Shown here: one piece after another, positions 1-6,979 of the stretch
How positions within the stretch are numbered: the stretch's first letter is position 1
Layout of the letters: each line of letters opens with the position of its first letter
NCBI GenBank assembly: GCA_910577935.1
Contig: CAJTOT010000033.1
Span: 1 to 33,217, forward strand
DNA: 33,217 bases
Origin: an uncultured Hungatella sp.
GTDB taxonomy: Bacteria; Bacillota; Clostridia; Lachnospirales; Lachnospiraceae
Reading direction: 5' to 3'
Made by a program: the position numbers and the translations under genes
The notes under the pieces: model-generated
What the model was told of the DNA's origin: nothing
Databases searched by the model: none
The model's input: the letters and a program-made list of their open reading frames with translations, nothing else

Positions 1-155
1 TCTGCCTTCACCTCACAGAGATTGGTCTCCTCGTCAATCTGAAGTTTCTGTATATTCTCCGGCCTGGCGTGGTCTGCCAGATTCTTCATCAATTCCTCTA
101 TTCTATGCTTTTTCTGATAAGTGCTGAATCCAACCGTTCGCAGAAATCTATGCAT
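1..155 (-). CDS. DUF3881 family protein (5' end only, cut by window edge)
   Basis: The first 51 codons of a minus-strand gene are visible; the rest lies outside the window. The start is the ATG at 153-155, preceded by an AAGGTG-type ribosome binding site about 6 nt upstream. The translation begins MHRFLRTVGFSTYQKKHRI and continues with an acidic, Glu-rich stretch. From memory, this opening (MH[RK][FY]LR..GFS) is characteristic of DUF3881, a family of unknown function largely confined to Lachnospiraceae. No function can be assigned. The frame is open to the window edge. Confidence 0.7.
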   Translation of the reverse strand, partial: MHRFLRTVGFSTYQKKHRIEELMKNLADHARPENIQKLQIDEETNLCEVKA

Positions 156-273
156 AAATTCACCTTCTCTCTTTAGCTATCATCTCGGATTCATGATAAC
201 TGTGAGGCTTATTATACCCTATATTCTATTATATTTCAACTCTCAAAAAAGGAAAGGAACGGTTTCTTTAGGC

Positions 274-477
274 TTATTGTACCCAGACTCCGTCAGTGTT
301 AACCGCATACCCGTCAGGTGTAGCTGTGTCGGTCATCGTATACCCGTCCTCTCCGAGATAGTACCATTGACCGTATTCAGGGGAACAGTACTATTGACTG
401 GATAAATATGTCCCATCGCAGCACTGAACCCCCCTCCTCTCTCATCGCTCTGACAGCAACAGGCATTGCTGACAGCC
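274..477 (-). pseudogene. Decayed 3' end of a cell-wall-binding repeat protein
   Basis: In the same frame as the upstream ORF (478-873), beyond its stop, the minus strand reads through two further in-frame stops and then encodes GQWYYLGEDGYTMTDT followed by TPDGYAVNTDGVWVQ and a TAA at 274-276. The W-Y-Y-x-x-(D/E)-G...TPDGY...DGVWV pattern is the choline-binding-type cell-wall-binding repeat found at the C-terminus of secreted clostridial proteins. Three in-frame stops within about 70 codons (counting the one at 478-480) and the lack of any further repeats show a degraded gene end. The surface-protein origin is inferred from the repeat; the parent family is not identifiable. Confidence 0.6.
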
Positions 478-873
478 CTACCTCCTCCTGTCTGGCTCCT
501 TTGGAGGACCGATTCTGAAAAATGCGGCAAATGTACTGCCTCCCACTGCCCTTTTGCCGGAATCCCTGGAATTTGCCTCGATAAAAAATCCGTATTCTCT
601 ATGGACTTCTATATTTAGCACGTTCAAGCTGTATGTGTAACTGCCTGTTTTCTCAACTTCCGCTCTGTTGCTGTCGGGGTCAAATAGATGTCTGCTGACC
701 GGAAAAATGAAACCGTCCGTCGATGTTCGGACCCATAGGCCTTCTATATCATATTCTAAATCACTGCCGCCTGTTCCCTGGTCAGTATTCACAGTGATCG
801 TAAAATCTTTGTCCGGGAATTCTGATATTGTTCCATTAAAAATAAGTCCGTCTAAAGTCTCATAAGTTTTCAT
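478..873 (-). CDS. Hypothetical protein, probable fragment of a secreted surface protein
   Basis: This is an open frame of 131 codons. It lacks a signal peptide and has no convincing ribosome binding site ahead of its ATG; an in-frame TAA lies six codons upstream. The composition is beta-rich and polar (for example FTITVNTDQGTGGSDLEYD and YTYSLNVLNIEVHREYGFF), like an Ig-like or beta-sandwich domain of an extracellular protein. It ends in an arginine run at a TAG, and the same frame continues into remnants of a cell-wall-binding repeat. I read it as the surviving middle of a broken surface-protein gene, though a small expressed gene cannot be excluded. No family was recognised. Confidence 0.4.
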   Translation of the reverse strand: MKTYETLDGLIFNGTISEFPDKDFTITVNTDQGTGGSDLEYDIEGLWVRTSTDGFIFPVSRHLFDPDSNRAEVEKTGSYTYSLNVLNIEVHREYGFFIEANSRDSGKRAVGGSTFAAFFRIGPPKEPDRRR

Positions 874-880
874 CTGTCCG

Positions 881-934
881 TCAGTAGTGTTTTACAGGCT
901 GTAAGTTATGGCGATACTGTTCTGTGTATTTCAT
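881..934 (-). other. 17-codon ORF with ribosome binding site, upstream of the surface-protein remnant
   Basis: ATG at 932-934 follows TTGAGGAGACTTATAAGAT, a plausible ribosome binding site, and encodes MKYTEQYRHNLQPVKHY before TGA at 881-883. The next ORF starts only 7 nt further on in another frame. It could be the original start of the broken gene, separated from the rest by a frameshift, or a short leader peptide. Nothing decides between these. Confidence 0.25.
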
Positions 935-1006
935 ATCTTATAAGTCTCCTCAATTTCAATACTTTGAACTTGGGAGCCGCCAAAAACATGAAAAAGCAGC
1001 CTGACC

Positions 1007-1042
1007 AGGGCGGATTTTGAATATTTTTGAGGATTGCAGGAG
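1007..1042 (-). repeat. Dispersed intergenic repeat, copy 1 (partial, inverted)
   Basis: Read on the minus strand this contains GCAATCCTcAAAAAtATTCAAAATCCGCCCT (case marks differences), matching the right part of the longer repeat at 5427-5524 with about three differences over 35 bases. It lies between gdhA and the surface-protein remnant. Confidence 0.6.
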
Positions 1043-1065
1043 TACAAAGTACAGTAAATATTATA

Positions 1066-1102
1066 AAAAGAACCTGAGATTCATCATATCTCAGGTTCTT
1101 TT
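1066..1102 (-). terminator. Rho-independent terminator of gdhA
   Basis: A perfect stem (AAAAGAACCTGAGAT paired with ATCTCAGGTTCTTTT) with a 7-nt loop begins about 54 nt after the gdhA stop. On the minus strand the stem is followed by a U-rich tail (TTTTTATAATATTT), as expected for gdhA. The symmetrical A/T flanks could also let it act on plus-strand transcripts. Confidence 0.85.
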
Positions 1103-1155
1103 CATTAGAATGTTATGAAGTTGGATTGTTCTGCGTTTCGTGTTCTCACAAAAAT

Positions 1156-2490
1156 TTATACAATTCCCTGTGCCATCATGGCATCTACTACTTTTTCAAA
1201 GCCTGCAATGTTTGCTCCGGCTACATAGTTTCCGGCAACCCCGTACTTTTCGGCGGCTGCTGCTGCCTTGGCATAAATATTTACCATAATATCTTTCAGT
1301 TTTGCGTCTACTTCTTCAAACGTCCAGGAAAGCCTCTGGCTATTCTGACTCATCTCCAGGGCAGATGTAGCCACGCCGCCTGCGTTGGCAGCCTTGCCTG
1401 GCATGAACAGCATTCCATTTGCCAGGAAAAAGTCTGTCGCTTCTCTGGTGGAAGGCATGTTGGCTCCCTCGGCCACAGCAAAGCATCCGTTCGACTTCAG
1501 GGCTTTGGCGTCCTCTAAGTTCAGCTCGTTCTGGGTAGCGCACGGAAGAGCGATATCGCACGGAATCGTCCAGATGCCTTTTCCCTCTGTATAAACTGCT
1601 CCCGAAACTGCGTCTGCGTACTCTTTGATTCTTCCCCGGCGCACTTCCTTAATATCTTTCACTATATCCAGTTTGATTCCATCTTTGTCATATACATAAC
1701 CGTTAGAATCGCTGAGGGCTACAACCTTTGCTCCCAGCTGCTGCGCCTTTTCTGTGGCGTAGATAGCTACATTTCCTGATCCGGAGATTACCACGGTTTT
1801 TCCTGCCAGTTCTTTTCCGTTGTGCTTTAACATCTCATCGAGAATATAGATTAAACCGTAGCCTGTCGCCTGTGTGCGCGCCAGGGAACCGCCGTAAGTT
1901 AAACCTTTTCCTGTGAGAACGCCTTCATACAGACCTGTCAGCCTCTTATACTGTCCATACATAAAACCGATCTCTCTTGCTCCTACACCGATATCTCCTG
2001 CAGGAACATCCTGGTCTGCCCCAATATATTTGTGGAGTTCTGTCATGAAGCTCTGGCAGAATGCCATAACTTCCCTGTCAGACTTACCCTTTGGATCAAA
2101 GTTGGAACCGCCCTTTCCTCCGCCGATGGGGAGGCCTGTAAGGGAGTTCTTAAACACCTGCTCAAATCCAAGGAATTTTAAAATTCCCTGATTTACTGAG
2201 GGGTGAAGGCGAAGACCTCCTTTGTAGGGCCCGATTGCGCTGTTGAATTGTACTCTGTATCCTTTGTTGACCTGCACCTGACCGTTATCATCTACCCACG
2301 GTACGCGGAAGGAAATGATTCTTTCAGGCTCCACAAGACGCTCTAGGAGAGCCATTTTGCGATACTTTTCCTCGTTGGCGTCAATCACCAGTTTCAGGGA
2401 ATCAAGAACTTCTTTTACTGCCTGATGGAACTCATTTTCACCTGGGTTCTGTTCTACTACTTTTTCATAAATCTCGTCTACATACGACAT
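1156..2490 (-). CDS. gdhA: NADP-specific glutamate dehydrogenase
   Basis: This enzyme reversibly aminates 2-oxoglutarate to glutamate with NADP(H), a cytosolic ammonium-assimilation step; in amino-acid-fermenting clostridia related enzymes run catabolically with NAD. The 444-residue product matches the hexameric family length. Visible landmarks are the substrate-site lysines in YKGGLRLHPSVN and GGGKGGSNFDPKG, the catalytic Asp in PAGDIGVGAREIG, and a Rossmann glycine motif in VVISGSGNVA. It ends NIAGFEKVVDAMMAQGIV, very like the Clostridium symbiosum enzyme. The start is the ATG at 2488-2490 because AAAAGGAGGAGATTCCC lies directly before it. An in-frame ATG at 2550 would add 20 residues but lacks a ribosome binding site. 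The gene is monocistronic, with its own promoter and terminator. Cofactor preference is inferred from family resemblance. Confidence 0.95.
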   Translation of the reverse strand: MSYVDEIYEKVVEQNPGENEFHQAVKEVLDSLKLVIDANEEKYRKMALLERLVEPERIISFRVPWVDDNGQVQVNKGYRVQFNSAIGPYKGGLRLHPSVNQGILKFLGFEQVFKNSLTGLPIGGGKGGSNFDPKGKSDREVMAFCQSFMTELHKYIGADQDVPAGDIGVGAREIGFMYGQYKRLTGLYEGVLTGKGLTYGGSLARTQATGYGLIYILDEMLKHNGKELAGKTVVISGSGNVAIYATEKAQQLGAKVVALSDSNGYVYDKDGIKLDIVKDIKEVRRGRIKEYADAVSGAVYTEGKGIWTIPCDIALPCATQNELNLEDAKALKSNGCFAVAEGANMPSTREATDFFLANGMLFMPGKAANAGGVATSALEMSQNSQRLSWTFEEVDAKLKDIMVNIYAKAAAAAEKYGVAGNYVAGANIAGFEKVVDAMMAQGIV

Positions 2491-2614
2491 GGGAATCTCC
2501 TCCTTTTGAATGCTCCAATGGAGGGCGCGGGTTTCTAATTCTGTTTTCATGCCAGCACGCCACAGCCTTTTATTTGCATTTTTGCACTGCTCACTGTTCC
2601 TTGCCTACTTGGAC

Positions 2615-2643
2615 ATCTTACCACGCTAAAGCGTTCAAGTCAA
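2615..2643 (-). promoter_or_regulatory. SigA-type promoter of gdhA
   Basis: On the minus strand, TTGACT (2638-2643), a 17-bp spacer and TAAGAT (2615-2620) form a good housekeeping promoter. The predicted start of transcription near 2608 leaves a leader of about 118 nt before the gdhA ATG. Confidence 0.8.
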
Positions 2644-2673
2644 TAAAAAAATTGACAACTATATGTAACATAG

Positions 2674-2704
2674 AAAAGGCAGGCATCAGTATCCCAATGC
2701 CTGC
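2674..2704 (-). terminator. Probable terminator of the parAB-DUF4446 operon
   Basis: The stem GCAGGCAT / ATGCCTGC (2679-2704) is followed on the minus strand by CTTTTCTA. The upstream arm overlaps the last codons of the DUF4446 gene, whose stop codon lies at the base of the other arm. The U-tract is short, so strength is uncertain. Confidence 0.55.
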
Positions 2705-3189
2705 TCTAGCGCCTCTTTTTCTTCACTTCCCAGGAGAATATCTGTCTCTCCTTTTTCTATCATCTTTATATATAAATAGCATCCTTCCCTGCTGTGTACT
2801 GAGTTAAGTATGAACCCTGTATTGTTTACATCCAGGAGAGCTATAGCAAAGCTTAAGTTTCCTCCCATTCCCTTGAATGCGTTGTACTTTACCATTCCAA
2901 ACTTCTGAAATGAGGATTTCACGCTTCTGGTAAGTGTTTTTTGGATATCTTTGTTGTTTTTCTCCTGAATTTTTAATTCTTCGATCTCTTTAATCTGATC
3001 TATGATTATGTCCTCCAAGGATTCAGCATCCTTTCCTCTCATAAACCGGTCATATCTTCTATATAATCGATTATTCTGTACAACACATATAATCGTCAAA
3101 ATCAATAACAGGATAGTTATAATCCCCAGACTAAGGATCACTATGGCTGGGTCAATAGGCCATCTGTTCAACATGCTTTCTGGTGCCAT
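2686..3189 (-). CDS. DUF4446 family protein, membrane-anchored
   Basis: The product has 167 residues. A hydrophobic segment at about residues 14-37 (IVILSLGIITILLLILTIIC) is a single membrane anchor. It is followed by a basic patch (RLYRRYDRFMRGKD), a charged helical stretch that may form a coiled coil (residues 55-80), and a C-terminal domain with FGMVKYNAFKGMGGNLSFA...LLD, the signature I associate with DUF4446. The function is unknown. It sits 21 nt downstream of parB in the same direction, a frequent arrangement in Clostridia, so it is probably co-transcribed with the segregation genes. A link to chromosome segregation or the membrane is only contextual. Confidence 0.85.
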   Translation of the reverse strand: MAPESMLNRWPIDPAIVILSLGIITILLLILTIICVVQNNRLYRRYDRFMRGKDAESLEDIIIDQIKEIEELKIQEKNNKDIQKTLTRSVKSSFQKFGMVKYNAFKGMGGNLSFAIALLDVNNTGFILNSVHSREGCYLYIKMIEKGETDILLGSEEKEALEQALGY

Positions 3190-3210
3190 TTCTTTTCACT
3201 CCATTTCAGT

Positions 3211-4137
3211 TTATCCTATGGATTCAATCAATTCTACGATTCGTTCCAATTCGGCCTCTGAATAGTACTCTATCTCAATACGGCCTTTATTTCTGTCTTT
3301 TTTATTGATAATAACCTTTGTCCCCATTACCTGTTTCATCCGCTCTTCCAGATCCCTGAATATAAAGCTTAAATCCTTCTCTTCCTCTTTCGGCTTTTCT
3401 TCTTTTTTGGGTTTTCCAAGAAGTTTTACCAATTTTTCTACTTCTCTCACGCTTAATTTCTGATCAATTATTTTCAACGCCACTTGATACTGACTGTCTC
3501 CGTTTTCAAGTGTCAGCAAAGCTCTGGCATGACCGCTGGACAACTGCCCTTGAATCAGCATATCCTGGACCCTTTTATCCAGTTTTAGCAATCTCATGCA
3601 GTTTGTTATGGCTGTTCTGCTTCTCGATACCCGCTCCGCGATCTCCTCCTGGGTCAGCTCGAATTCCTGCATCAACTGCTGATACGCATGGGCCTCCTCG
3701 ATAGGATTCAAGTCCTCTCTCTGCACATTCTCAATCAGAGCAATCTCCATGGACTGCTGTTTCGTGTACTCTTTTATTACTACAGGAACCTCCTTGAGGC
3801 CCGCCTCCTTAGCTGCCCGCCACCGCCTTTCACCGGCAATAATTTCATATCTCTCCCCCTTCTTCTGTACTAAAAGAGGCTGCAAAACTCCATATTTCTT
3901 GATGGAATCTGCCAACTCCCCAATCAACTCCTGATTGAAATCCTTTCTCGGCTGCTCCCGGTTGGGTTCTATGACAGACAATCTCATCATATACTCTTTC
4001 CCAGGCTCCTCTTTATTGTCATCTAAGGATGTTTCACGTGAAACATTTGTCTTTTCTTTTTCTGCTTGCGGGCTATCCACCACATCGTCTCCGAAGATAG
4101 CGCCTAACCCTCTGCCCAATCCCGTCTTTTTCGCCAT
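3211..4137 (-). CDS. parB: ParB / Spo0J chromosome partitioning protein
   Basis: ParB binds parS, loads as a CTP-dependent clamp, spreads near the origin and recruits SMC, helping to segregate origins with ParA. The 308-residue product opens with the typical KKTGLGRGLGAIFGDD (ParA-contact region). The CTP-binding GERRWRAAKEAG motif lies at about residues 102-113, then ENVQREDLNPIEEA, a helix-turn-helix (ELTQEEIAERVSRSRTAITN), a Lys/Glu-rich linker and a dimerisation tail. The start ATG (4135-4137) overlaps the parA stop by one base (TGATG), so translation is probably coupled. A TTG one codon upstream is a poorer start. A perfect parS lies inside the gene, encoding VSRET at about residues 32-36. 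Spo0J orthology, rather than Noc, is supported by adjacency to parA. Confidence 0.95.
   Translation of the reverse strand: MAKKTGLGRGLGAIFGDDVVDSPQAEKEKTNVSRETSLDDNKEEPGKEYMMRLSVIEPNREQPRKDFNQELIGELADSIKKYGVLQPLLVQKKGERYEIIAGERRWRAAKEAGLKEVPVVIKEYTKQQSMEIALIENVQREDLNPIEEAHAYQQLMQEFELTQEEIAERVSRSRTAITNCMRLLKLDKRVQDMLIQGQLSSGHARALLTLENGDSQYQVALKIIDQKLSVREVEKLVKLLGKPKKEEKPKEEEKDLSFIFRDLEERMKQVMGTKVIINKKDRNKGRIEIEYYSEAELERIVELIESIG
4030..4045. promoter_or_regulatory. parS site 1 (inside parB)
   Basis: TGTTTCACGTGAAACA is a perfect 16-bp match to the Bacillus subtilis-type parS consensus and a perfect palindrome. It lies within the parB coding sequence, as one parS of B. subtilis does in spo0J. 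Confidence 0.97.
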
Positions 4138-4907
4138 CAAATATCCTCTCCTCTACTCATCACTTCTGCAGCTAAAAGCCGATAGCTTTCCGCTCCTGTG
4201 GACCTTGAATCATACAGATTAATCGGCATTCCATGGCTGGGTGCCTCTGCCAATCTTACGTTTCTGGGAATAATCGTCTTATAAATATTTTGATTCAGAT
4301 TACTCTTCACACTTTCAACCACTTCCAGAGATAAATTAGTTCTGGCATCATACATAGTAAATACGACGCCTTCTGTCTCCAAACCAGGATTCAGTTTCTT
4401 TTTTACTAGATTCACTGTCTTCAGAACCTGATTTAAACCTTCCAAAGCATAGTATTCACATTGAATCGGAATTAATACCGTATCAGCCGCCGTCAGGGCA
4501 TTGATCGTAAGAAGATTCAATGAAGGCGGACAATCGATAATAAGATAATCATACCGACTTTCTATCATCATCAAATGCTTTTTTAGTATAGATTCTTTCT
4601 GATCTATATCCAGCAGTTCAATCTCCGCGCCAGCCAAATTCACATCAGAAGGAAGAACATCTAAGTGATCCAATGCTTCTGTCACAAGACACTCTTCTAT
4701 ATGGCATTCTCCGATTAACAATTCATAGATTGTCTTATCTATGTACCCTTTTTCCAATCCCACTCCGCTTGTCGCGTTTCCCTGAGGGTCGCAATCCACC
4801 AGAAGAACTTTCTGGTCAGCCTCAGCCAGACATGCGGATAAATTAATAGCGGTAGTCGTCTTCCCCACTCCACCTTTTTGATTTGCAATAGCAATTATTC
4901 TTCCCAT
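4137..4907 (-). CDS. parA: ParA / Soj chromosome partitioning ATPase
   Basis: This is a 256-residue Walker-type ATPase that binds DNA non-specifically as an ATP dimer and is stimulated by ParB; in B. subtilis Soj also regulates DnaA. The deviant Walker A motif KGGVGKTT is at residues 11-18, the switch region VDCDPQGNATSGVG at about 38-51 and Walker B YLIIDCPPSLN at about 121-131. The length is typical of chromosomal rather than plasmid ParA, and there is no N-terminal DNA-binding extension. The start ATG follows GGAAAGGAATTGTT. It leads an operon with parB and a DUF4446 gene. Unlike many Firmicutes, it is separated from rsmG by about 2.2 kb holding a hydrolase gene and repeats. Confidence 0.95.
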   Translation of the reverse strand: MGRIIAIANQKGGVGKTTTAINLSACLAEADQKVLLVDCDPQGNATSGVGLEKGYIDKTIYELLIGECHIEECLVTEALDHLDVLPSDVNLAGAEIELLDIDQKESILKKHLMMIESRYDYLIIDCPPSLNLLTINALTAADTVLIPIQCEYYALEGLNQVLKTVNLVKKKLNPGLETEGVVFTMYDARTNLSLEVVESVKSNLNQNIYKTIIPRNVRLAEAPSHGMPINLYDSRSTGAESYRLLAAEVMSRGEDI

Positions 4908-4933
4908 AACAATTCCTTTCCAATACAGTGGTT

Positions 4934-4961
4934 AGTATAACATACTTTTTGTCGTTTTCAT
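4934..4961 (-). promoter_or_regulatory. Probable promoter of parA-parB-DUF4446
   Basis: On the minus strand an extended -10 (TGTTATACT; core at 4934-4939) lies 27 nt upstream of the parA ATG, with a weak -35 (ATGAAA, 4956-4961) at 16-bp spacing. The TG extension can compensate for the weak -35. Confidence 0.6.
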
Positions 4962-4992
4962 ATGGCTTTACAAAAAAAAGTGGAAAAATAGT

Positions 4993-5141
4993 CACAATCG
5001 GTACTGTTCAGGTAGGTCTGCGCACTGGCTGCGTTGACCGTATGATAACCTGGGCGGTCAGGCAAAAATCCCATCGCCGCAGGCGATTTTCATGGATTTT
5101 TGCTGGTTGCTGTAAACCCATGTGAACAGTAGCCACAATCG
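4993..5141. mobile_element. MITE-like miniature element with terminal inverted repeats and flanking direct repeats
   Basis: The element spans 5000-5133 (134 bp). Its ends, GGTACTGTTCA and TGAACAGTAGC, are inverted repeats with 10 of 11 matches. The direct repeat CACAATC flanks it exactly (4993-4999 and 5134-5140), like a target-site duplication. The interior has a nested hairpin: CAAAAATCC...GGATTTTTG arms around ATCGCC-gca-GGCGAT (5063-5102). It has no meaningful coding capacity. It lies between parA and parS site 2. The mobile interpretation is inferred from this architecture alone. Confidence 0.5.
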
Positions 5142-5149
5142 CAATCATA

Positions 5150-5165
5150 TGTTTCACGTGAAACA
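5150..5165. promoter_or_regulatory. parS site 2 (upstream of parA)
   Basis: This is a second perfect TGTTTCACGTGAAACA palindrome, about 240 bp upstream of the parA start and 9 bp outside the right direct repeat of the miniature element. Confidence 0.97.
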
Positions 5166-5368
5166 TCCAGGTCTTCATATTTACTTGACCAGTTTGGATT
5201 TTCCTGTCTCACAGGGTTTTAAATATGATACAAATCTGTACATATAATTGCTGTTCTTGCACCTATTTGACAACTCACGAAAGTTTTATAATTCGCTTTC
5301 CGTTAAAATCTATTTTATAGTAGTTATTCTCAAAGTTATATATGCAAGTCCAAGATAGAGAATTATTT

Positions 5369-5410
5369 AAGCCACGGTAATATTTATCTGCGTGGTTATA
5401 TTTTATTTTA
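5369..5410 (+). terminator. Terminator-like hairpin in the parA-hydrolase gap
   Basis: The arms AAGCCACG and CGTGGTTA (5369-5376 and 5391-5398) are followed by TATTTTATTTTA on the plus strand. No plus-strand gene lies just upstream, so it may be a relic of a lost gene. Confidence 0.45.
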
Positions 5411-5426
5411 GAACTGTAAGAATGTC

Positions 5427-5524
5427 ATGATGTTGGGGTCAAAAGTTTTTTTGCCTCCTGATGCCTGCGGATTACTCCGCATTTCATGCTCCCGCAATCC
5501 TAAAAACATTCAAAATCCGCCCTA
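5427..5524 (+). repeat. Dispersed intergenic repeat, copy 2 (longest)
   Basis: The left part (5427-5500) closely matches 29110-29182, sharing GGTCAAAAG, the T-run, GATGCCTGCGGATT and CTCCGCATTTCATGCTCCCG. The right part (5489-5524) matches 1007-1042 on the opposite strand. An internal hairpin TGCGGA-ttac-TCCGCA is conserved. It is non-coding. Confidence 0.75.
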
Positions 5525-5790
5525 TCGGGCCAACGTTATAATGGTCATGTCTCCCTAAAACCCTATTTAATATTTGAATACAAATACTTTATCTGCCACC
5601 TGTAATGTCTATTTATAGGCTCATATTACCTGGATACATATTTCTTACAAACGCGTATTTTAAACTCTCCTCATAAATTGCAATCCCCGTCTCTGTAAAC
5701 TCAATATTCCTCCTCCGTAAACTCATAATCTCTCCCCCATAAGCTGCTGCTTACGACCAAAGTTTAAGAATAAATTAATATGTTAAATGA

Positions 5791-5819
5791 TTGTCACTTA
5801 TATGGCAATATTATATAAT
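5791..5819 (+). promoter_or_regulatory. Probable promoter of the alpha/beta hydrolase gene
   Basis: TTGTCA (5791-5796), a 17-bp spacer and TATAAT (5814-5819) form a near-consensus housekeeping promoter on the plus strand. The only sizeable gene downstream is the hydrolase at 6023, which implies a leader of about 195 nt with no recognised riboswitch. Confidence 0.65.
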
Positions 5820-6022
5820 GATGTAAAAGAGATATATGATCAGACAGATGCCCCTCTAATTGTCACAGAATCCAGAATTTGACTACCCATTAATAACAAC
5901 CAGTTATCCGAGCCGCTGCATCTCTCAAAGCCAGCATCTCAGACAGACAGTCAACACAATCCATGCAATACGGCTTTTCCGCAACAAAACTATGTATCTA
6001 CATTATTTATAAGGAGTCAACT

Positions 6023-6979
6023 ATGACCACTAAAAATAAACTGATTACCGCTTCTATACTTTCCTGCAGTTCCTTTTCTGCAATAAGCCTGATTAATAAG
6101 TTAATAAAGATTTCAGCCGCATCTAAGAATTTATTAAACAAATCAGAAAAACTTTGTTATCACTGGAGATTTGGTGATATATACTATACGAAAGAAGGTT
6201 CCGGGAGACCTTTACTCTTGATTCACGATTTAGACGCAGCTGCCAGCAGTTATGAATGGCATAAGATAACTTCTATTCTTTCCAGAAAATATACTGTCTA
6301 CGCAGTAGACTTGCTGGGCTGCGGTGAATCTGAGAAACCATGCCTTACCTACACAAATTATCTGTATGTGCAGCTCATCTCAGATTTTATCAAATCAGAG
6401 ATTGGACACCGCACTGACGTAATTGCCTCCGGCGCATCAGCCTCATTTGTGATTATGGCGTGCAGCAATTCCCCTGATTTATTTGACCGGCTCATGCTTG
6501 TGAATCCGGACAGCATAAATGTATGCAATCAATTCCCTGGCCATGGTTCCAAGTACTTTAAACTATTTTTAGATTTTCCGGTAATCGGTACGCTGATCTA
6601 CCATATCGCGTACAGCAAGTCTTCACTCAGGGAATCATTTGCCAGCAGATATTATGCGGACCCGAAGTTGGTGAAAGAATCTTATATAGATACCTACTAT
6701 GAATCGGCTCACCTGGGATTCTCTCCCAAGTCTGTCTACGCCTGCGTCCGATGCAACTATATAAGATGCGGAATCAGTAAAGCGTTGAAAAAGATTGATA
6801 ACAGCATTTACATTATCGGTGGAAAAGAAGAGGACTGTATACAAGATATCATACTTGAATATGTGAACTGCAATCCGGCTATAGAATACTCAGTCATCAG
6901 CCATGCCAGGCATCTTCCCCACATGGAAAAGCCGGCTGAATTTTTAATTAATGTCAACACCTTTTTTAGTTTCACGTGA
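6023..6979 (+). CDS. Alpha/beta-fold hydrolase, origin-proximal Lachnospiraceae type
   Basis: The 318-residue product has an N-terminal hydrophobic stretch (about residues 7-28, possibly an anchor or uncleaved signal) and then an alpha/beta-hydrolase domain from about residue 47. Visible parts are the oxyanion-strand segment LLLIHDLDAAASSYEWH (63-80), AVDLLGCGESEKP (94-106), a nucleophile elbow GASAS with Ser139, an acid candidate Asp271 in GGKEEDC, and the catalytic-His segment HLPHMEKP (His297). The elbow departs from the usual GxSxG and the HG of the oxyanion motif is HD, but the triad looks intact. The substrate is unknown. The start is the ATG after AAGGAGTCAACT; a more distal ATG at 5963 has no ribosome binding site. 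The stop codon lies inside a parS site. I recall similar proteins beside parA/rsmG in other Lachnospiraceae. Confidence 0.85.
   Translation: MTTKNKLITASILSCSSFSAISLINKLIKISAASKNLLNKSEKLCYHWRFGDIYYTKEGSGRPLLLIHDLDAAASSYEWHKITSILSRKYTVYAVDLLGCGESEKPCLTYTNYLYVQLISDFIKSEIGHRTDVIASGASASFVIMACSNSPDLFDRLMLVNPDSINVCNQFPGHGSKYFKLFLDFPVIGTLIYHIAYSKSSLRESFASRYYADPKLVKESYIDTYYESAHLGFSPKSVYACVRCNYIRCGISKALKKIDNSIYIIGGKEEDCIQDIILEYVNCNPAIEYSVISHARHLPHMEKPAEFLINVNTFFSFT

Larger units (their letters stand above)
5166..6022. other. AT-rich gap with repeats and possible gene remnants
   Basis: No convincing gene is seen here. The gap holds a terminator-like hairpin (5369-5410), a dispersed repeat (5427-5524) and a promoter for the hydrolase (5791-5819). 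Two short protein-like frames may be relics. On the minus strand, 5613-5726 encodes 37 residues (MSLRRRNIEFTETGIAIYEE at its start) with GGGGGAGAGATT ahead of the ATG. On the plus strand, 5802-5882 encodes 26 residues (including NDVKEIYDQTDAPLIVTES), loosely like a Phd/YefM-type antitoxin N-terminus but without a ribosome binding site and overlapping a promoter. Neither can be assigned. Confidence 0.4.

Noticed and set aside
2491..2550. 20-codon N-terminal extension of glutamate dehydrogenase
   Set aside because: The inner ATG has AAAAGGAGGAG immediately upstream and gives the family-typical start; the outer ATG has no ribosome binding site.
4928..5125. 65-codon plus-strand ORF across the miniature element
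   Set aside because: It runs through inverted repeats and a parA promoter, has no ribosome binding site and its translation resembles no protein.
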